The translations under genes and the position numbers were made by a program. From Cohnella thailandensis (GTDB taxonomy: Bacteria > Bacillota > Bacilli > Paenibacillales > Paenibacillaceae), in contig NZ_JACJVQ010000028.1 in assembly GCF_014212135.1 (NCBI RefSeq), positions 124,001 to 188,000 of the forward strand: 64,000 bases of DNA, written 5' to 3'. Under the pieces are notes generated by a model. The model was not told the DNA's origin. It did not search any database and saw nothing but the letters and a program-made list of their open reading frames with translations. This document shows positions 18,141 through 27,566 of the stretch, one piece after another (the first letter of the stretch is position 1; each line of letters begins with the position of its first letter).

Positions 18141-20126
18141 GTGAAAATTAATATAAGATATACGACAATTGCAATCCTGAGCATCATAATTTTTTCCGCG
18201 GCCATTTTACTTACAATTAATTTTTTGGACAAATATGAGGACTCGATAAATAAAGGACAAAATAAAAGCGTACAATCCATACAGCCCTATTCAGATTCGC
18301 CTATTAATGTGACCAATAATCATGTGGTGATGCAAAAGATTAGGGTGATGGAAAATAACTGGGAGGGTGTGACGCTTTTATTTTCGAATTATAATGCACC
18401 CGATAGAATAGTTGATATTCTAATTGAAGATGAAAGTTCTGGGGAGAAGATTATACAGACCAATTTTTTATCAAGCGAAATTAATAATCAAACTCCTCAG
18501 AAAGTCTTTCATTTTAATCAAATCAAAGATTCCAAAGGGAAAAATTACAATATAACCATTAGTAGTAATTCTAAAGAACTATCGGATAATTCCGTCGTTA
18601 CTTGGTATAGCAATTATAATGCATATTCCCAAGGCGATTTATATATTAACGGAGAAAAGAAAGCATATGATTTAACCATGTCTTTGATTTACTCATCACC
18701 AGTCCTTCCTAAGGTCAAGATTTTAATAATAACAGCAATTGTGATTTTGTTGATGTTAGTTGTTTCCGTTTTTTTATTTTTTAAGAAATGGCCAATTCAT
18801 AAATTGTTTGTTGTTTTTTCATTAATAAGCGGAATTGTTTTTGCAGTTATTCTACCCCCATCAACGGATGAATGGGCCCACTTTAATCGAGCGTATTCGA
18901 TTTCAGAAGGCAATATTGTCCTCCCAAGTAAAGGTGACACCACAGGATCTTACATTCCGAGTTCGCTCCGGGATCTTAATGCCTACTATAAGGATTTATA
19001 TAGTTGGCAAAAAGGGTTAGAGGAAGAATTGAATCAAAACGATAAGGTGTTTGTGGCATTTCCGAATTCAGGTGTTTACTCTCCAGTGCCTTATTTATCC
19101 CAAAGTATAGGCATTCTTTTTGGGAGATTTTTGGATTTATCTCCGCTTATTGTTTTTATCATATCAAGAATAATGAATTTAGTATCCTGGGCAGTTTTGC
19201 TTTATTTTGCAATTAAGAGAATCCCGTATGGTAAGAGCTTAATCTTTGGGCTAGCATTGTTGCCGATTTCTATCGAAACTGCTGCTTCTTGTTCTGCAGA
19301 TGCGCTTCTCTTTGCAAGTAGTTTTTTACTTATTGCTGAAATATTGAATATTTATCATAATCCTATAAAGAGAATAGAAAAAGATAATATCAAATTACTT
19401 GCCGTTATTATTTGTATTATAGCTTTATGTAAACCTGGTTTCTGTTTACTGGCCTTATTATTGTTCGTAATCCCGAGCCAATATTACGGAAGCGGAAAAA
19501 AGTATGTGTACACAAACACACTAATCCTGGCATCAGGTGGTATATTAACTTTATTATGGACCTTATTGGTTGGAAAAAGTTCGGATGCCCTAGCTGTTTG
19601 GATGCAGAATATTTATGGGCCTGGAATCGATTCAAAAGAGCAACTTATAAATGTGTTACGTGATCCTACTGTTTTTGTTAAAGCTACAATTCATGCGATT
19701 GATGGTGAAAAGCAACTATACTACTGGCAGATGTTCTTGAAGACCTGGGTAACACCTTACGCACCGACTTTGTTTATGATTATTTACTCCTTTGTCTTCA
19801 TTCTGAGTTTGATATTTGAATCTGATCCAATTAGGGACACCATATCCATAAGAGGGAAGAGCATTATGGTTGGAGTGTTTCTGTTAATAAGCATGGCCAT
19901 TTATGGGATATTTTATTTGACGATAACACCTGTTGGAGCCTTAGGTATTAAAGGGACTCAGGGAAGGTACTTTATACCACTTCTGCCGGTTCTATTATTA
20001 ACGGTAAAAAGTAAGTGGTCCATTAGCGTTAAATCGAGTGATGTATTATTGGCAAATTTATTGTTTTATATCTCGTTTTTTGGCGTTCTTTACTCTATGT
20101 TGTCCTATTACTTAATATATAAATAA
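18141..20126 (+). CDS. DUF2142-family polytopic membrane protein, GT-C-like
   Basis: GTG 18141 gives 661 residues. The first span (10-28) is followed by an extracytoplasmic domain of about 160 residues, then about 11 helices. The stretch PPSTDEWAHFNRAYSISEG (about 239-257), with an acidic DE after a helix, is typical of DUF2142 proteins. These resemble GT-C glycosyltransferases, which use polyprenyl-phosphate sugars outside the cytoplasm. Together with the polyprenyl-phosphate sugar synthase and carrier encoded at 21887-23322, it may decorate exported glycan. The gene is AT-rich relative to upstream genes. Catalytic function is not shown. Confidence 0.8.
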   Translation: MKINIRYTTIAILSIIIFSAAILLTINFLDKYEDSINKGQNKSVQSIQPYSDSPINVTNNHVVMQKIRVMENNWEGVTLLFSNYNAPDRIVDILIEDESSGEKIIQTNFLSSEINNQTPQKVFHFNQIKDSKGKNYNITISSNSKELSDNSVVTWYSNYNAYSQGDLYINGEKKAYDLTMSLIYSSPVLPKVKILIITAIVILLMLVVSVFLFFKKWPIHKLFVVFSLISGIVFAVILPPSTDEWAHFNRAYSISEGNIVLPSKGDTTGSYIPSSLRDLNAYYKDLYSWQKGLEEELNQNDKVFVAFPNSGVYSPVPYLSQSIGILFGRFLDLSPLIVFIISRIMNLVSWAVLLYFAIKRIPYGKSLIFGLALLPISIETAASCSADALLFASSFLLIAEILNIYHNPIKRIEKDNIKLLAVIICIIALCKPGFCLLALLLFVIPSQYYGSGKKYVYTNTLILASGGILTLLWTLLVGKSSDALAVWMQNIYGPGIDSKEQLINVLRDPTVFVKATIHAIDGEKQLYYWQMFLKTWVTPYAPTLFMIIYSFVFILSLIFESDPIRDTISIRGKSIMVGVFLLISMAIYGIFYLTITPVGALGIKGTQGRYFIPLLPVLLLTVKSKWSISVKSSDVLLANLLFYISFFGVLYSMLSYYLIYK

Positions 20127-20145
20127 GGCAATAAAAGTAAAGCTA

Positions 20146-20178
20146 AAGAGCGATTCAATAGAGTCGCTCTTACTTTAT
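20146..20178 (+). terminator. Hairpin terminator after the DUF2142 gene
   Basis: An 11-bp stem (20146-20156 with 20161-20171, one G-T pair, loop AATA) is followed by an interrupted T-rich tail (ACTTTAT). Confidence 0.65.
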
Positions 20179-20270
20179 GGGTAATTAGAGATAAAAATCG
20201 ATAAGTATTGTCAAACGTGATAAAATAAAGAAGGATCAAGTCACGTAAGACATGATAGGATGAACTGAAA

Positions 20271-21395
20271 GTGAGAATAGCGATCATACACGATTGGCTC
20301 GTTGTAAATGCAGGTGCCGAGAAGGTACTTGAGCAACTTGTGAATTTATATCCGAATGCGGATCTGTTTTCAACCGTTGATTTTCTAAAGGATAGTGAAC
20401 GGGGATTTATACAGAACAAAAGAGCAAAAACCACTTTTATTCAGAAGTTACCTTTTGCTCGGAAGAAGTACCGGAGTTACCTTCCATTCATGCCTTTGGC
20501 AATTGAGCAATTAGATTTAAGGGGCTATGATCTCGTCATTTCAAGTTCTCATGCCGTTGCTAAAGGTGTATTGACAAGTCCGGGACAAGTGCATATTTCC
20601 TATGTTCATACTCCAATTCGCTATGCGTGGGATATGCAGCAGCAATACTTGGAGCAAACAAATTTGATTAAGGGGTTTAAATCGAGTATTGCCCGAATCA
20701 TTCTACATTATATAAGAATGTGGGACCTTCGGACGGTTAATAGCGTAGATGCATTTATTGCTAATTCTCAATTCGTGTCGAACAGAATTCGAAAGTACTA
20801 TGGAAGACACTCCGATGTAATTTATCCACCGGTTGATGTTAGTGCATTTGAAATGAAAGCTCAGAAAGAAGACTTTTATCTCATTGTTTCACGCCTGGTT
20901 CCCTACAAGAAAATGGATTTGATCGTAAGAGCATTCGCAACAATGCCAGATAAGAAACTTATAATCATTGGCGATGGTCCTGAGAGAGATAAAGTTAAAG
21001 CTCATCTCGGCCCGAATACCAAGTACCTTGGGCGCCAATCTTTTGAAGTTTTGAAGGATCATATGCAGAGAGCCAGGGCTATTATTTTCGCAGCAGAAGA
21101 GGATTTCGGAATTGTCCCTGTGGAAGCACAGGCATGTGGTACGCCAGTAATTGCTTATGGCAAAGGCGGAGTATTGGAGACGGTTATTGGGGAAGAAAGT
21201 GAAAATCCAACCGGCTTGTTCTTCAATGAGCAGACAGTTGAATCCATCCGAGAAGCGGTGGAGAGGTTTGAAGCAAGAATGCATTTATTCAAACCCGAGA
21301 ATTGTAGAAGTAATGCAACTCGCTTCACAGCAGAACAGTTCAGAAGTCAATTCTCTGAATTTGTTATTACCGTATTAAATAAAACACAAAGGTGA
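20271..21395 (+). CDS. Glycosyltransferase family 4, WbaZ-like mannosyltransferase
   Basis: GTG 20271 gives 374 residues beginning MRIAIIHDWLVVNAGAEKVLE, typical of the WbaZ/WbdC group of GDP-mannose-dependent transferases. Other motifs are HTPIRYAWDMQQQYLEQ, VSRLVPYKKMDLIVRAF and EEDFGIVPVEAQACGTP (family 4 E-X7-E). No membrane segment is present. It is separated by terminators on both sides, so it forms its own transcription unit. The role as an early mannosyltransferase for the ABC-exported glycan is an inference supported by the nearby manC. Confidence 0.9.
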   Translation: MRIAIIHDWLVVNAGAEKVLEQLVNLYPNADLFSTVDFLKDSERGFIQNKRAKTTFIQKLPFARKKYRSYLPFMPLAIEQLDLRGYDLVISSSHAVAKGVLTSPGQVHISYVHTPIRYAWDMQQQYLEQTNLIKGFKSSIARIILHYIRMWDLRTVNSVDAFIANSQFVSNRIRKYYGRHSDVIYPPVDVSAFEMKAQKEDFYLIVSRLVPYKKMDLIVRAFATMPDKKLIIIGDGPERDKVKAHLGPNTKYLGRQSFEVLKDHMQRARAIIFAAEEDFGIVPVEAQACGTPVIAYGKGGVLETVIGEESENPTGLFFNEQTVESIREAVERFEARMHLFKPENCRSNATRFTAEQFRSQFSEFVITVLNKTQR

Positions 21396-21419
21396 CGATG
21401 TACCTATTATTAATTGTTT

Positions 21420-21453
21420 ACAATAGGGACCCATTAGGGTCTCTATTGTTTTT
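21420..21453 (+). terminator. Rho-independent terminator
   Basis: A 13-bp stem (21420-21432 with 21437-21449, one G-T pair, loop ATTA) is followed by TTTTATT. Confidence 0.9.
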
Positions 21454-21467
21454 ATTAAGTCACTCTT

Positions 21468-21647
21468 ATGCCAAACACAGAGGTTATCTACAAAGTAGAT
21501 GAACTTTATTCGGTTGAACACGATCGTGGCATTCTATGGGATGACCCTGACATTGCTATTAACTGGCCGATTGAGCATCCTACTTTATCCGACAAAGATG
21601 GCAAGCATCCATGTTTGCAAAATGCAGAGATCAATTTCTTTTGGTGA
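21468..21647 (+). pseudogene. rmlC: Remnant of rmlC (dTDP-4-dehydrorhamnose 3,5-epimerase), C-terminus only
   Basis: From ATG 21468 to TGA 21645-21647 the 59 codons match the end of RmlC: VIYKVDELYSVEHDRGILW, then DDPDIAINWPIEHPTLSDKD and GKHPCLQNAEINFFW. RmlC is normally about 180 residues; the cupin core with its catalytic His and the substrate-binding residues is missing, and a stop codon lies in frame at 21456-21458. The surviving part retains good codon sense without frameshift, suggesting recent loss. No rmlA, rmlB or rmlD lies in the window. This implies an L-rhamnose pathway once stood here and was replaced or moved. Confidence 0.88.
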
Positions 21648-21740
21648 AGAATCCGGGGGGAATATAATTAAATATTATTACCATCATGATAGGTTGGCAG
21701 TTTGCCAGCCTATTTGCATACCTCTATCGGATACGAAAAA

Positions 21741-21758
21741 AGAATACGGAAGTATTCT
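21741..21758. promoter_or_regulatory. Perfect inverted repeat just upstream of an extended -10; possible operator
   Basis: AGAATAC-GGAA-GTATTCT occupies the place of a -35 box 11 bases before TATAAT. Such a position suits a repressor or activator site, but no regulator gene is nearby and the short repeat could be chance. Confidence 0.35.
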
Positions 21759-21766
21759 GCAATTTT

Positions 21767-21775
21767 TGATATAAT
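21767..21775 (+). promoter_or_regulatory. Extended -10 promoter (TGATATAAT) for the GT2-DUF2304-EamA operon
   Basis: TG-N-TATAAT is identical to the element upstream of the gene at 3670 and lies about 110 bases before the GT2 start codon. No standard -35 is present. Confidence 0.6.
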
Positions 21776-21886
21776 GTTTTGCGAGGGCTCTGATAAGACA
21801 ATTTTCTGTTGTGCTTTCTAATATAGGAAAGTTGGATAATATCAGGATTGAATTATATATATTGTCTGTAGGTTAAGGGGATGGAA

Positions 21887-22597
21887 ATGGATCGTAAAAA
21901 AATATTGCTGATTATTCCAGCTTACAACGAAGAAAAAAACATCGAAAAGCTAGTTTCATCTATTAGGATAACTTGTAGCGATAATGTAGATGTATTAGTC
22001 ATTAATGACTGCTCTAAGGATAATACCAGTGCTGTATGTAGTTCTCTTGGAGTGCCTACTGTAGATTTACCGTGTAATTTAGGTATAGGCGGTGCGGTAC
22101 AAACCGGATATAAATATGCAAATCTGCATGGTTATGATATAGCAATTCAAGTTGACGGCGACGGTCAACATAAGCCGGAATTTGTGTCAGAATTGATAGA
22201 CCCGATTTTAAAAAGTGAAGCTGATTTGGTAATTGGATCGAGATTTATTAATAAGCGTGGGTTTCAGTCCACAGTGATGAGAAGATTGGGAATCGGTTAC
22301 TTTACTTTCTTGCTGAAACTAATTACGAAGAAAAATGTCACGGATCCGACATCTGGATTTAGAGCCTGCAACAAAAAAGTAATCGATTTGTTCTCAAAGA
22401 GATATCCAACCGATTATCCTGAGCCAGAGTCAATCATGTATTTGATTAGAAATGGATATCGTATTCAAGAGGTCCCCGTAATTATGCAAGAGAGAATGGA
22501 AGGGAACTCCTCCATCACATCGCTCAAATCCGTATATTACATGATGAAAGTATCGTTAGCTATTTTAATTGATAGCCTGAGAAGACAAATAGTTTAG
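21887..22597 (+). CDS. Polyprenyl-phosphate sugar synthase-like glycosyltransferase family 2
   Basis: The start is taken at ATG 21887 because AAGGGG directly abuts the alternative ATG 21881. The 236 residues form one GT-A domain with LIIPAYNEEKNIEKLV, VINDCSKDNT, VDGDGQHKPEF (DXD-like) and VTDPTSGFRACNKKVI, as in dolichol-phosphate mannose synthase-like enzymes. The protein lacks the C-terminal membrane helices of GtrB-type enzymes. It heads an operon with DUF2304 and EamA-type genes, a known grouping. It probably makes an undecaprenyl-phosphate monosaccharide for use outside the cell; the sugar is unknown. Confidence 0.9.
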   Translation: MDRKKILLIIPAYNEEKNIEKLVSSIRITCSDNVDVLVINDCSKDNTSAVCSSLGVPTVDLPCNLGIGGAVQTGYKYANLHGYDIAIQVDGDGQHKPEFVSELIDPILKSEADLVIGSRFINKRGFQSTVMRRLGIGYFTFLLKLITKKNVTDPTSGFRACNKKVIDLFSKRYPTDYPEPESIMYLIRNGYRIQEVPVIMQERMEGNSSITSLKSVYYMMKVSLAILIDSLRRQIV

Positions 22598-22606
22598 AGG
22601 TATATA

Positions 22607-22984
22607 ATGATACCATTAAAATTGCAATTGTTATTAATTCTCGGTTCTGTGTTGTGTGCTATTATTTTAATAAACTTAATACGGAAGTATAGGTTAGAAT
22701 TGAAATACTCTATGCTATGGCTAGCGATGATGATAATTATTTTAATACTATCTATTTTCCCGGATCTAGTTGGGGCCGTAGCACATGCAATTGGAATTGA
22801 GGTTCCAGTCAATGCGTTATTTTTATTAATGTCATTTAGTGCACTAGCTATACTATTTTCTGTTACAATAACTTCGTCTCGCACTTCAATAAAAATAAAA
22901 GAACTATCACAGGAGATAGGACTATTGAAACTCGAGGTAAAAAGATTAGCGTTAGAACGAGAAGCGGAGGAAAAGCAGGGATGA
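22607..22984 (+). CDS. DUF2304 small membrane protein
   Basis: The 125 residues show three hydrophobic helices (about 5-23, 35-52 and 65-85) and then a charged helical tail (SRTSIKIKELSQEIGLLKLEVKRL). The second helix region begins YRLELKYSMLWLAMM, a feature of DUF2304 proteins, which usually lie beside family 2 glycosyltransferases and are thought to anchor or assist them at the membrane. It overlaps the next gene by four bases (ATGA) and follows the GT2 after nine bases, so the three are a coupled unit. The assisting role is inferred from context. Confidence 0.8.
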   Translation: MIPLKLQLLLILGSVLCAIILINLIRKYRLELKYSMLWLAMMIIILILSIFPDLVGAVAHAIGIEVPVNALFLLMSFSALAILFSVTITSSRTSIKIKELSQEIGLLKLEVKRLALEREAEEKQG

Positions 22985-23322
22985 ATGCCGTATACCTGCT
23001 ACTGAATATAATATTGCTAGTTTCAGGGCAAATTTTGTTTAAACTAGGACTGGAGAAAATGGGCGGTGTCTCCCTATCTAACGCATGGTCAGCTCTTTTA
23101 AATATACATATTATTATCGGATTGATTTTGTATGCTTTGGCGACCCTAGTTTGGTTTGTAGTTCTATCGAGAATGCCACTAAGCACAGCGTATCCAATCC
23201 AAAGTTTAGCTTACGTTCTTGGAATAATCGTTGCGTTAGTTATGTTTAATGAACCTGTCTCTTTAATGAAATGGGTTGGTGCAGGAGTCATAATAATTGG
23301 AGTTGTATTAATTTCTAAATGA
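22981..23322 (+). CDS. Four-helix EamA/SMR-type carrier, candidate lipid-linked sugar flippase
   Basis: The 113 residues have four membrane helices and the family start NIILLVSGQILFKLGLEKMG, a later AYPIQSLAYVLGIIVALVMFNEP and KWVGAGVIIIGVVLIS at the end. Single-domain proteins of this size include SMR drug exporters and ArnE/ArnF, which flip undecaprenyl-phosphate aminoarabinose. Coupling with a polyprenyl-phosphate sugar synthase argues for a flippase rather than a drug exporter. The stop lies 26 bases before a terminator. Confidence 0.85.
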   Translation: MNAVYLLLNIILLVSGQILFKLGLEKMGGVSLSNAWSALLNIHIIIGLILYALATLVWFVVLSRMPLSTAYPIQSLAYVLGIIVALVMFNEPVSLMKWVGAGVIIIGVVLISK

Positions 23323-23347
23323 TTCATATATCAAGAAAGCCATTTAT

Positions 23348-23374
23348 ACCGTCATCTTCCGGTGACGGTTTTTT
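23348..23374 (+). terminator. Rho-independent terminator
   Basis: A 9-bp stem (23348-23356 with 23361-23369, loop TTCC) ends in a T-run. Confidence 0.9.
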
Positions 23375-23457
23375 GTATTTTTAGAATATCCCTAAATTTC
23401 TCCAATCCCGAAGCCGAAATATAAGGTACGACTATGTTCAATTCGGGAGGTATCATT

Positions 23458-26400
23458 TTGCGTCGTTTCAAATCTATAGCTTTCGTTCTTATCGCCGCCC
23501 TAATTGTCCAATTGAGCTTACCTCTCCTGCCGGGAGGCGCTAATACAGCCTCAGCGAACGGTGACAGCGGGCCTTTGGTTACCCAATTCGTCCCGCCTCC
23601 AGAGGAGATCCAGGCTCCTGCCGGATCTAGGCTGAAGATAACCTTTGATGAGTTCATCGTTAGGGGAACGGGGGCTATTACGATCCAGAAGAAAGAGAGC
23701 GGCTCCTTGGTAACGGTCGAAACTCTGAACGTTCAGACGGATCTGAATAATGTGCTTCTGGAGCAGCCGACGAGAGTTGCGACCATTATTCCGCGTACCT
23801 CTCTTGTTCCGGGCAACTATTTAATTAAAATTGACGGTTCCTCGTTCGCAAGCTTAAGCACTGGCAAGTTCTATACCGGAACCTCATCTTGGTCCTTTAC
23901 GGTAGTGGATAACAATGATTTGGCTCCTAGACTTGATCCTGCCAACAAGTCTGTCGATAATTATGCAGATGGCCCTATTTTGCTTACGATGACCTATCCG
24001 TCTTCGAAGACGATGAAAAAAGGGACTGGTTATATTCAAGTTAAGCGCAAGGGGGATAATGCGACTTTTCAGACGATCGATGTCAATTCCGCTTCCGTTA
24101 CGGTAAACGAGCAGACGGTCTCGATCACTCTGAATAAGCTGGATTACTCGACGGAGTATTATATCTTAATGGATATGGGCGCCATTCTGGATTCGGGCAA
24201 CAATGAATACGGAATTGCTTCGGACTCCATCTGGAGCTTCAAGACCAAAGTCGAGACGGACAGGACCCCTCCGACCGTCAGTGCCTTCTGGCCGTCGAAC
24301 GGAGGAACGCTTGGCCAGCTCCGCGGAAATTTGGCTATTAGCTTCAACGAGAACGTTTATGCAGGCAGCGGCTCCTTTACGATTTATCAAGGAGCGGCGC
24401 CTATCTGTACGATACCTGCCAACTCGCCCGCGATCACAGGCTATGGCAGTGCGACCATTACGATTTCGCCTACTGTCGGTCTGTGTCCGGTGTTTAGCAA
24501 TAACACTTCATACTCGGTGACGATCTCTAATCTGGCCGTTCATGATGCTGCCGGTAACAATTATGCAGGAATTTCAGGATGGACCTTCAAGGTGGTGGAG
24601 GATCTCTCCGCTCCTGAGATCGTGACTCTTACGCCGGCTTCCGGTGTTATCAATGTCAAGCCGGATGTGGGCACGTTAAGCATTAAATTCAATAAAGCGG
24701 TTAAACTAGCCGCCGAAGCCAAAGCCCGGATCAAAGTCCTCTCCGGCTCGTCGTCCGGAAGCATTCTGGGGGAAGTTCCGTTAAGCGTAGCCTCAGACGA
24801 TCCGACAGTCGTATACCTCAATTCAGTGCCTGCTTTATCCGCGGCAACTCAGTACGCCGTCTATATCGACTCCGGCTTGATCATGGACACAACGAATTCC
24901 AATGTTTTCCCTGGAATCCTGAACGATTACCGATGGAGTTTCCAGACGTTAGGGTCCGATAAGACGGCTCCTCGCTTCGCTAGCGCCGCGATGGACGGAA
25001 TGTCGGTTGTCCTCACCTACAACGAGGATCTCGATCCGACGTCCACTCCGGCACCCGCTAATTTCTATGTGGCTGTCAATGATGTAGCGGCTCAGGTAAC
25101 GGGAGTCACCGTCTCCGGCAAGCAAGTGTGGCTGAAGCTTCAGAACAGCGTGGCGGTCGGGCAGAAGGTGACTGTCGCCTATACGGCTGGAGAGCTTCCG
25201 CTTAGAGACTTGTCCGGCAACGCAGCGGCGAATCTAGCTTCGACAAACGTGTCCAATACGACAAACACGACGATCCCGAAGCCTTCTTCCGGATCCATTA
25301 GCGGAAGCGTATTAACGCTTAATTTCAATAAAACGTTAAATGACCTGCCAAGCAACGCTGCTTCGCAGTTCACGGTTAAGTTCGATAACAACGCAGTAAG
25401 CATCCAAACCATTGCCCTAACCGGTTCTTCCATTACCTTTGCGCTCGGCGCGACCCCGAGCTCGTCCCAAAGCGTCTCGGTATCCTATACGCCAAGCTCA
25501 ACGCCCATTCAGGACAAGAGCGGCAACGCGGTGGCTGCCTTCACCAATTTCTATGTAACGAACGGGATCGATACGGTAGCTCCGGCGCTGTCTACGGCTA
25601 CGGTAGCGAACAATATCGTTACCCTGTATTTTAACGAAGGGCTCAATGCCAGTTCGATTCCGCCGAAGTCGAGCTTCTCGGTGGTCGTGAACAATTCGGC
25701 GGCGACGATCTCATCGATCGCTATCGATAATAATGCCGTCATTATTACGCTCGCCCAGGCGGTGTCATCGGGAACGGTGCTGGTTACTTATATACCGGGG
25801 ACGACGCCTCTGAAGGACTTGGCCGGGAACGCCGCGGGGTTAATCAGTAATTATTCGGTTACGGCCGGCGGCACTGCCGCCAAGTTCTCGAGCGGAACTT
25901 ATGCCGGATCGACGATTACATTGAATTTCTCATCCAATTTAAGCAGTTCCTATATCCCTTATCAGTCTCAATTTATGGTGAAGGTTGGGAACGCAACGGC
26001 AACGGTAACTTCCGTGCAAGTATCCGGTTCGACATTAACGCTCACGTTAGCATCGTCCATTCCTTCCGGACAAGCCGTATCGGTGGCTTACAGCTCTTCC
26101 GGCAATTCGCTGAAGGACTCGCTCGGACTGACCGTAGCCAGCTTCGGACCCGTTACCTTGACTGGAAGTTCGACGGGCGGCTTGGAGAGTTATCTGGAAA
26201 AAAATTCCGAAGGCGGACTTACCTTTAGTTTGTCGGGGGCGACAACCGCTACGGATACTTTGCCTTCCGGCAATGCGACGGTCCGTTACTTGCTCAATGC
26301 GGATTACCTTACGAATGCATTGACGCAGCTTAAGAAGGGAACGGATATAACGAAGCTTCAGCTGAACTTCGTCGTTCCGACAAGCCAAGCCGGAGCGATG

Positions 26401-27456
26401 GTGGGTTTGCCGCTACAGTCTTTAATCAACGGCATGGTCCTGAATCCGGACGCCGTCATTCGAGTGGATTACGGCAGCTACCAATTCGAATATCCTTTAC
26501 TCGCTTTAAGCAGCGGTTCGTTAAATCAGGTTCTCGCAAGCGACCCTTCAGCTTATCTGCTCATCCAGATTGACCGGGGATCCGACGCCAATCTGACGAC
26601 GGCGATAAACTCGCAGGGCGCCACCGTTCTGACGCCCTTAATGGATTTCACTGCTTATACGGTAGCGAATGGCGCCAAGACAGAAGTGAAGGCGTATGAT
26701 AACTTTGTCACTCGTTCATTTACGGTTAGCAATGTAGCAAGTTATAAGGATTCCAATCTATCTGTCGTTCGTTACGACAGCGATTCCGGAGCTCTGGCGT
26801 ATACGCCGACGACGATTGCCCGTAACGGCTCGTCCGCCAAGCTAAGCTTTGAACGCAAGGGGAACAGCAAGTACGCTGTTGTCTACTACGGCAAGGTATT
26901 CAGTGACGTAACGGCTGCCTGGGCCAAAGATAGCGTAAATAACCTGGCTTCCAAAATAATCATCAGCGGGACATCTGCGACCCAGTTCCAACCGAACCAG
27001 AACATCACTCGGGCCGATTTTGCCAAGTATATTGTGAAAGGGCTTGGTCTTGATGGTCAGAAGAGCGCGGCTGCCCGTTTCTCCGATGTAGGCACTACGA
27101 ATGCTTATGCAAGCTACATCGGCGCGGCAAGCGCAGCGGGAATCGTTCAAGGAGGCACCGATGGGCGCTTCCAGCCAACGGCATTCATCACTCGTGAAGA
27201 GATGGCGACGATGATGCAGAGAGCCATCGCTTACGTCGGCTCATCGGTTAGCGTTAGAGGAACCGAATTGACTCCATTTACGGATAGCGGAAAAATCAGC
27301 TCATACGCTAAGACTGCTGTTCAACAGAATATTGCAGCAGGCATCATGAACGGCGTCTCGAGTTATCAATTTAAGCCGAAGGACAACGCGTCCCGAGCCC
27401 AGGCGGCTGTCATGATCGAGAGAATGCTGAAGTACGTCGGGTTCCTGCAAGTGTAA
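23458..27456 (+). CDS. Large surface protein with Ig-like repeats and three SLH domains
   Basis: TTG 23458 follows GGGAGGT; an upstream in-frame ATG (23434) would overlap that RBS, so 1332 residues are favoured. Residues 1-33 form a signal peptide. About 40-500 hold Big_5-type repeats (for example LAISFNENVYAGSGSFTIYQ), and about 510-910 hold four SwmB-type repeats, each ending in a phrase such as VSVSYTPSSTPIQDKSGNAV or VTYIPGTTPLKDLAGNAAG. A separate domain (about 915-1140) follows. Residues about 1145-1332 are three SLH motifs (ITRADFAKYIV, ITREEMATMMQRA, ASRAQAAVMIERM), which bind pyruvylated secondary cell-wall polymer. It is an exported wall protein of unknown ligand. Confidence 0.92.
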   Translation: MRRFKSIAFVLIAALIVQLSLPLLPGGANTASANGDSGPLVTQFVPPPEEIQAPAGSRLKITFDEFIVRGTGAITIQKKESGSLVTVETLNVQTDLNNVLLEQPTRVATIIPRTSLVPGNYLIKIDGSSFASLSTGKFYTGTSSWSFTVVDNNDLAPRLDPANKSVDNYADGPILLTMTYPSSKTMKKGTGYIQVKRKGDNATFQTIDVNSASVTVNEQTVSITLNKLDYSTEYYILMDMGAILDSGNNEYGIASDSIWSFKTKVETDRTPPTVSAFWPSNGGTLGQLRGNLAISFNENVYAGSGSFTIYQGAAPICTIPANSPAITGYGSATITISPTVGLCPVFSNNTSYSVTISNLAVHDAAGNNYAGISGWTFKVVEDLSAPEIVTLTPASGVINVKPDVGTLSIKFNKAVKLAAEAKARIKVLSGSSSGSILGEVPLSVASDDPTVVYLNSVPALSAATQYAVYIDSGLIMDTTNSNVFPGILNDYRWSFQTLGSDKTAPRFASAAMDGMSVVLTYNEDLDPTSTPAPANFYVAVNDVAAQVTGVTVSGKQVWLKLQNSVAVGQKVTVAYTAGELPLRDLSGNAAANLASTNVSNTTNTTIPKPSSGSISGSVLTLNFNKTLNDLPSNAASQFTVKFDNNAVSIQTIALTGSSITFALGATPSSSQSVSVSYTPSSTPIQDKSGNAVAAFTNFYVTNGIDTVAPALSTATVANNIVTLYFNEGLNASSIPPKSSFSVVVNNSAATISSIAIDNNAVIITLAQAVSSGTVLVTYIPGTTPLKDLAGNAAGLISNYSVTAGGTAAKFSSGTYAGSTITLNFSSNLSSSYIPYQSQFMVKVGNATATVTSVQVSGSTLTLTLASSIPSGQAVSVAYSSSGNSLKDSLGLTVASFGPVTLTGSSTGGLESYLEKNSEGGLTFSLSGATTATDTLPSGNATVRYLLNADYLTNALTQLKKGTDITKLQLNFVVPTSQAGAMVGLPLQSLINGMVLNPDAVIRVDYGSYQFEYPLLALSSGSLNQVLASDPSAYLLIQIDRGSDANLTTAINSQGATVLTPLMDFTAYTVANGAKTEVKAYDNFVTRSFTVSNVASYKDSNLSVVRYDSDSGALAYTPTTIARNGSSAKLSFERKGNSKYAVVYYGKVFSDVTAAWAKDSVNNLASKIIISGTSATQFQPNQNITRADFAKYIVKGLGLDGQKSAAARFSDVGTTNAYASYIGAASAAGIVQGGTDGRFQPTAFITREEMATMMQRAIAYVGSSVSVRGTELTPFTDSGKISSYAKTAVQQNIAAGIMNGVSSYQFKPKDNASRAQAAVMIERMLKYVGFLQV

Positions 27457-27566
27457 CTCATACAGAATCGCCTTTATTTTCCCGCAAGCCCATGAAGTTA
27501 TACGCCTACGGAGTTCGGTCCCGATCCATACTAAGACCGTCAACTTCAAAGGAGGTGCTGTAACGA

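Noticed and set aside
21499..21774. 91-codon plus-strand open frame in the rmlC remnant region
   Set aside because: It is out of frame with the clear RmlC match at 21468-21647, has no RBS and runs into the promoter of the next operon.
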